Source: Prevotella sp.
GTDB taxonomy: Bacteria > Bacteroidota > Bacteroidia > Bacteroidales > Bacteroidaceae
Direction: 5' to 3'
DNA length: 64,000 nucleotides
Assembly: GCA_017458005.1 (NCBI GenBank)
Contig: JAFTGH010000020.1
Span: 1-64,000, forward strand
The notes below the pieces were generated by a model, which had not been told where the DNA came from, did not search any database, and saw only the letters and a list, made by a program, of their open reading frames with translations. Positions within the stretch are counted from its first letter, which is position 1, and each line of letters opens with the position of its first letter. Of this stretch, positions 60,431 through 64,000 are shown piece after piece. The translations under genes were made by a program, and so were the position numbers.

Positions 60431-61509
60431 TAGACTAATTTCTTTAAAGCGTCAACAATCTCCTCGGGCTCAGGAACGATACCGCCCAAGCGTCCGAACT
60501 GCTCTACAGGCTGGGCACCATTGATGGCAAGACGAACATCCTGTACCATCTGTCCAGCATTAATCTCCACGACGAGCACCCCTTTCTTGCCCTTTGCCGT
60601 CTCAGCGACAGCCTTTGAGGGGAAAGGCCACAATGTGATAGGACGTAGCATACCTACCTTGATACCCTCCTCACGAGCCATCTCTATCGCTTTCTGCGTC
60701 AGACGTGCGGCAGAGCCGAACGCAACGATCAGCAGTTCCGCGTCGTCGCAGTCCAATAACTCATAGCGGGGTTCTTTCTCCTGAATCTCCTTGTATTTCT
60801 CCTGCAAATGGATATTACGAGCCTCCATCACCTCTGGTTTCAACTCCAATGAGGTAATGATATTGGGCTTACGGTCCTTGGTACGTCCGATGGTAGCCCA
60901 AGGACACTCCTTACGAATTTGCTCCTCTGTGCGACGGGGCTTATAGGGAGGCAATACTATCTTCTCCATCATCTGCCCGATGACGCCATCAGCGAGAATC
61001 ATGGCAGGATTGCGGTACTTAAACGCCAACTCAAAGGCGAGGTCAACGAAGTCAGCCATCTCCTGTACAGAGTTAGGAGCCAGCACGATGACATTATAGT
61101 CACCATTACCACCGCCACGGGTAGCCTGAAAATAGTCACCCTGTGAAGGTTGTATCGTTCCCAGACCAGGACCGCCACGCTGAACGTTCACAAAGACACC
61201 TGGCAGTTCTGCACCTGCCATATAGGTGATACCCTCCTGCATCAGTGCGATACCAGGTGATGAAGAAGAGGTGAGCACCCGTTTACCAGCAGCCGCACCA
61301 CCATAAATCATATTAATCGACGCCACCTCACTCTCAGCCTGCAACACCACCATACCCGTGGTCTCCCATGGCTTCAGTTCGGCAAGGGTCTCTATCACTT
61401 CACTCTGTGGGGTAATAGGATATCCAAAATATCCATCGGCACCACAACGGATGGCAGCGTGGGCTATCGCCTCGTTGCCCTTCATAAGTGTTACTTCCTG
61501 TTCTGCCAT
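60430..61509 (-). CDS. korA: 2-oxoacid:ferredoxin oxidoreductase, alpha subunit
   Basis: 359 residues from MAEQEVTLMKGNEAIAHAAI. Core motifs: GADGYFGYPITPQSEVIE, SSSSPGIALMQEGITYMAG, QRGGPGLGTIQPSQGDY and a C-terminal VVEINAGQMVQDVRLAI. The start follows the korD stop by four bases, and the longer frame upstream runs antisense-like through korD. Substrate preference (2-oxoglutarate or branched-chain) is inferred from similarity. Confidence 0.92.
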   Translation of the reverse strand: MAEQEVTLMKGNEAIAHAAIRCGADGYFGYPITPQSEVIETLAELKPWETTGMVVLQAESEVASINMIYGGAAAGKRVLTSSSSPGIALMQEGITYMAGAELPGVFVNVQRGGPGLGTIQPSQGDYFQATRGGGNGDYNVIVLAPNSVQEMADFVDLAFELAFKYRNPAMILADGVIGQMMEKIVLPPYKPRRTEEQIRKECPWATIGRTKDRKPNIITSLELKPEVMEARNIHLQEKYKEIQEKEPRYELLDCDDAELLIVAFGSAARLTQKAIEMAREEGIKVGMLRPITLWPFPSKAVAETAKGKKGVLVVEINAGQMVQDVRLAINGAQPVEQFGRLGGIVPEPEEIVDALKKLV

Positions 61510-61513
61510 CTTT

Positions 61514-61744
61514 TTACTCCTCCACTTTTTTACGATAGACCGTGATACATCCATCAGGACAAACCACTGCACACGACGTACAGCCTGTACATTTGTCTAT
61601 CTGCACGGGCTCCACATAGGGATAGCCATGCACGTTGACACGATTAGCCAAAGCGATGACACCTTGCGGACAAGCGCTGACACACAGCACACATCCCTTG
61701 CAACGGTCGGTATTCACCACAATAGCACCTTTCAGTTTAGCCAT
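61514..61744 (-). CDS. korD: Ferredoxin-type delta subunit
   Basis: 76 residues with two 4Fe-4S motifs: CKGCVLCVSACP and CTGCTSCAVVCPDG. It carries electrons from the TPP centre of KorAB to ferredoxin. Located before korA, as in many Bacteroidota. Confidence 0.92.
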   Translation of the reverse strand: MAKLKGAIVVNTDRCKGCVLCVSACPQGVIALANRVNVHGYPYVEPVQIDKCTGCTSCAVVCPDGCITVYRKKVEE

Positions 61745-61758
61745 TTCTTAGTATTTGT

Positions 61759-61938
61759 TTATGGATTATAGTAATCCTTATGATAAAAACTCATGATATC
61801 GTCAAGCATTCGCTTCGCCTCTACGGCAGGACTCTCCGGGTCAAGTTCCGCTGCCCTGATATAGCAGTTTATTGCCTCCTGCCAGTTGCCCTGCTTCCTA
61901 TAGGCGTTACCCTGCTCGTAATACTCCTGTGCGCTCAT
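61759..61938 (-). CDS. Small TPR protein
   Basis: 59 residues, [20 protein letters not shown] continuing [18 protein letters not shown]: one canonical tetratricopeptide repeat plus a capping helix ([14 protein letters not shown]). Its ATG overlaps the folD stop (ATGA) and korD follows by 14 bases, so it is part of the operon. TPR repeats mediate protein contacts; a role as an assembly or adaptor factor for the Kor complex is only an inference. Confidence 0.75.
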   Translation of the reverse strand: MSAQEYYEQGNAYRKQGNWQEAINCYIRAAELDPESPAVEAKRMLDDIMSFYHKDYYNP

Positions 61939-62819
61939 TTGTAATACTCACGCTTGCCTGCGGCAAGGGTATTCTTCATCAGTGAGCAGATGGTCATCGG
62001 ACCTACTCCACCTGGAACGGGAGTGATATAGGAGCATTTCTCCGCCACCTCGTCAAACTTCACATCACCATTCAGACGGAAACCGCTCTTACGAGTGGCG
62101 TCTGGCACACGGGTCGTACCTACATCAATGATTACGGCACCCTCCTTCACCATATCGGCGGTCACGAAGTCGGGCTGACCAATAGCGGCGATGATAATAT
62201 CCGCAGCACGGCATTCCTCCTTCAACGTCTTGGAGCGTGAGTGACATACTGTCACCGTCGCATCACCATATTGTTTCTGCATCATCAACTGTGCCATCGG
62301 TTTACCCACAATATTAGAACGACCAAGGATAACGCATTTCTTACCACTGGTCTCAATGTTATAGCGTTTCAGCAGGGTGATGATACCCAATGGAGTAGCG
62401 GAGATAAAACACGGCAGACCGATAGCCATGCGTCCCACATTGATGGGATGGAAACCATCTACATCCTTACGATAGTCGATGGCCTCGATAATCTTCTGCT
62501 CATCAATATGTTTGGGAAGGGGCAGTTGTACGATGAAGCCGTCTACATCAGCGTCCTTGTTCAACTTGTCGACACAGGCAAGAAGTTCCTCCTCTGTGAT
62601 ATCTGCCTCATAGCGGATAAGGGTCGACTTGAATCCACAAGCCTCACACGCCAGCACTTTATTCTTCACATAGGTCTCGGAACCTCCGTCATGACCTACC
62701 AATACTGCGGCGAGATGGGGCTGTTTGCCACCACGAGCCACGATCTCTTTTACCTCCTCGGCAATCTCCGCCTTGATAGCGGTTGCCGTTGCTTTTCCAT
62801 CTATCAGTTGCATATACAT
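61935..62819 (-). CDS. folD: Methylene-tetrahydrofolate dehydrogenase / cyclohydrolase
   Basis: 294 residues. Family signatures: [19 protein letters not shown] with the catalytic Lys, [43 protein letters not shown] and [16 protein letters not shown]. It interconverts 5,10-methylene-, methenyl- and 10-formyl-THF with [12 protein letters not shown] gives two possible starts two codons apart. An 80-base AT-rich spacer separates it from ffh. Confidence 0.95.
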   Translation of the reverse strand: MYMQLIDGKATATAIKAEIAEEVKEIVARGGKQPHLAAVLVGHDGGSETYVKNKVLACEACGFKSTLIRYEADITEEELLACVDKLNKDADVDGFIVQLPLPKHIDEQKIIEAIDYRKDVDGFHPINVGRMAIGLPCFISATPLGIITLLKRYNIETSGKKCVILGRSNIVGKPMAQLMMQKQYGDATVTVCHSRSKTLKEECRAADIIIAAIGQPDFVTADMVKEGAVIIDVGTTRVPDATRKSGFRLNGDVKFDEVAEKCSYITPVPGGVGPMTICSLMKNTLAAGKREYYK

Positions 62820-62900
62820 ATTAACTTTTTTGACGGATTAACATATTAACAATTCTAATAAAAAATTATTCTGTTATTTTGTCTTTACCTGTTACTTTGT

Positions 62901-64000
62901 CTAGAATTTCGGCATACCGCCCCGCATCTTCATGGCAGCCGCCATCTGTGCCATCTTCGAATTACCAGCGCCAGCCACCATCTTCATCATCTTACGGGTC
63001 TGGTCAAACTGTTTCATCAGACGATTGACTTCCTCGATTTTCGTGCCAGAGCCTTTGGCAATACGCAGACGACGGCTCTGATTGATGATGTCGGGATTGG
63101 CGCGCTCCTTCGGAGTCATCGAGTTGATGATTGCCTCAATACCCTTGAAGGCGTTATCGTCGATATCGATATCCTTGATAGCCTTGCCGACTCCAGGAAT
63201 CATACCAGCGAGGTCCTTGATGTTACCCATCTTCTTGATTTGCTGTATCTGACTCATGAAATCGTCAAAGTCAAACTTGTTCTTACGGATCTTCTTCTCC
63301 AACTCACGAGCCTTTTTCTCGTCAAACTGCTCTTGGGCTCGCTCAACCAGACTGACGATATCACCCATACCGAGGATACGGTCTGCCATACGCTCTGGAT
63401 GGAACACGTCGATAGCCTCCATCTTCTCACCCGTTCCCACGAACTTAATAGGTTTGGTGACAACGGTACGGATCGAGAGGGCGGCACCACCACGGGTATC
63501 ACCGTCCAGTTTCGTCAGTACCACACCGTCGAAGTCCAGACGGTCGTTGAACTCCTTGGCGGTATTGACAGCATCCTGGCCCGTCATCGAGTCAACCACG
63601 AACAAGGTCTCATCTGGATGGACAGCATCCTTCAGGGTGGCTATCTCGTTCATCATCTCCTCATCAACGGCAAGACGACCTGCGGTATCGATGATGACTA
63701 CATTATAGTTCTTTGCCTTTGCCTCTTTAATGGCATTATTGGCGATCTCCACCACGTTCTTATTGTCAGGCTCGGAGTAGACAGGAACACCGATACTCTC
63801 TCCCACGACGTGCAACTGCTGGATAGCGGCAGGACGATAGACATCACAAGCCACCAACAAGGGGTTCTTATGCTGCTTGATCTTCAGCATATTGGCGAGT
63901 TTACCACTGAACGTGGTCTTACCAGAACCTTGCAAACCAGACATGAGGATGATAGCGGGGCGGTTCTCCAAATTCAACTCCACCGCCTTGCCGCCCATCA
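62901..64000 (-). CDS. ffh: Signal recognition particle GTPase Ffh (5' end outside window)
   Basis: 366 residues are visible; the N-terminal four-helix part lies beyond the right edge. GTPase motifs: [17 protein letters not shown] (G1), [25 protein letters not shown] (G3), [14 protein letters not shown] and [12 protein letters not shown]. The M domain that binds 4.5S RNA and signal sequences follows, ending [14 protein letters not shown]. It targets membrane proteins co-translationally. Probably heads the unit with folD and kor genes or reads into it. Confidence 0.95.
   Translation of the reverse strand, partial: MGGKAVELNLENRPAIILMSGLQGSGKTTFSGKLANMLKIKQHKNPLLVACDVYRPAAIQQLHVVGESIGVPVYSEPDNKNVVEIANNAIKEAKAKNYNVVIIDTAGRLAVDEEMMNEIATLKDAVHPDETLFVVDSMTGQDAVNTAKEFNDRLDFDGVVLTKLDGDTRGGAALSIRTVVTKPIKFVGTGEKMEAIDVFHPERMADRILGMGDIVSLVERAQEQFDEKKARELEKKIRKNKFDFDDFMSQIQQIKKMGNIKDLAGMIPGVGKAIKDIDIDDNAFKGIEAIINSMTPKERANPDIINQSRRLRIAKGSGTKIEEVNRLMKQFDQTRKMMKMVAGAGNSKMAQMAAAMKMRGGMPKF

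Noticed and set aside
1..64000. tRNA and rRNA genes
   Set aside because: No T-arm-like signature or rRNA sequence was noticed on reading both strands. A dedicated tRNA search could not be run.

Overview
ORGANISM. The window looks like a chromosome segment of a Bacteroidota bacterium, most likely a Prevotellaceae member (Prevotella, Segatella or a close relative). The evidence is indirect because there is no rRNA. Most transcription units start with the Bacteroidota-type -7 box TAnnTTTG, several with a TTTG about 19-20 bases upstream. The gene content is also typical: BspA-type leucine-rich repeats, TonB-dependent receptors, an OmpA/OmpP1 envelope, a Kor 2-oxoacid:ferredoxin oxidoreductase, and fused cobalamin enzymes.

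LAYOUT. 0-2.8 kb: an AT-rich strip with a BspA-like LRR protein behind a long structured leader, and a small DUF4160/DUF2442 pair. 2.9-20.3 kb: a cobalamin block. cbiA (split into two frames) and cbiP run leftward. A cobalamin riboswitch drives btuB, a lipoprotein CbiK chelatase and a second TonB receptor rightward, followed by four overlapping genes, each encoding two fused ring-building activities. A BtuF/BtuC-like importer and a B3/4-domain protein run leftward. 20.4-29.8 kb: housekeeping genes (DUF4923 lipoprotein, two patatins flanking trmD, pepP, a C1 peptidase, recJ, recQ). 30.3-36.5 kb: ilvD-ilvB-ilvN-acyl-ACP thioesterase-ilvC. 36.7-39 kb: an AAA/DUF4143 ATPase flanked by short direct repeats, then about 1 kb of palindromes and arrays. 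39-41.5 kb: a beta-barrel protein and an LRR-caspase, again behind a structured leader. 42-47.1 kb: a relic type I restriction locus (fic-hsdS-rloA-rloB plus a 34-codon hsdR stub) bounded by an 80-bp direct repeat of the 3' end of the neighbouring GH53 gene. 47-52 kb: GH53, GH115, OmpA. 52.3-54.7 kb: cobU-cobT-cobS. 54.7-59.1 kb: OmpP1/FadL porin and a DUF362-TonB receptor pair. 59.1-64 kb: ffh-folD-TPR-korD-korA-korB-korC, with ffh cut by the window edge.

HOW IT WORKS TOGETHER. The cobalamin genes cover cobalt insertion (CbiK), ring methylation and contraction (CbiH, CbiC, CbiE, CbiT, CbiG, CbiF, CbiJ, CbiD), amidation (CbiA, CbiP), nucleotide-loop assembly (CobU, CobT, CobS) and import (BtuB, BtuF, BtuC). 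CbiL, CbiB, an aminopropanol-arm enzyme, CobC and a BtuD ATPase are not in the window. The only recognisable riboswitch precedes btuB. The cbiA, cobJ and cobU transcripts appear to start at or within a few bases of their start codons.

MOST UNUSUAL. (1) The repeat-bounded Fic/HsdS/RloA/RloB island, with scars of hsdR and hsdS and a palindromic operator over the fic promoter. (2) A recurrent leader RNA of about 260 nt before two secreted-protein operons. (3) A shared palindromic DNA repeat read in the same frame inside recQ and cobT. (4) A split cbiA that one extra A in an A-run would restore. (5) A six-unit array of 21-23 bp palindromic units near 38.3 kb.
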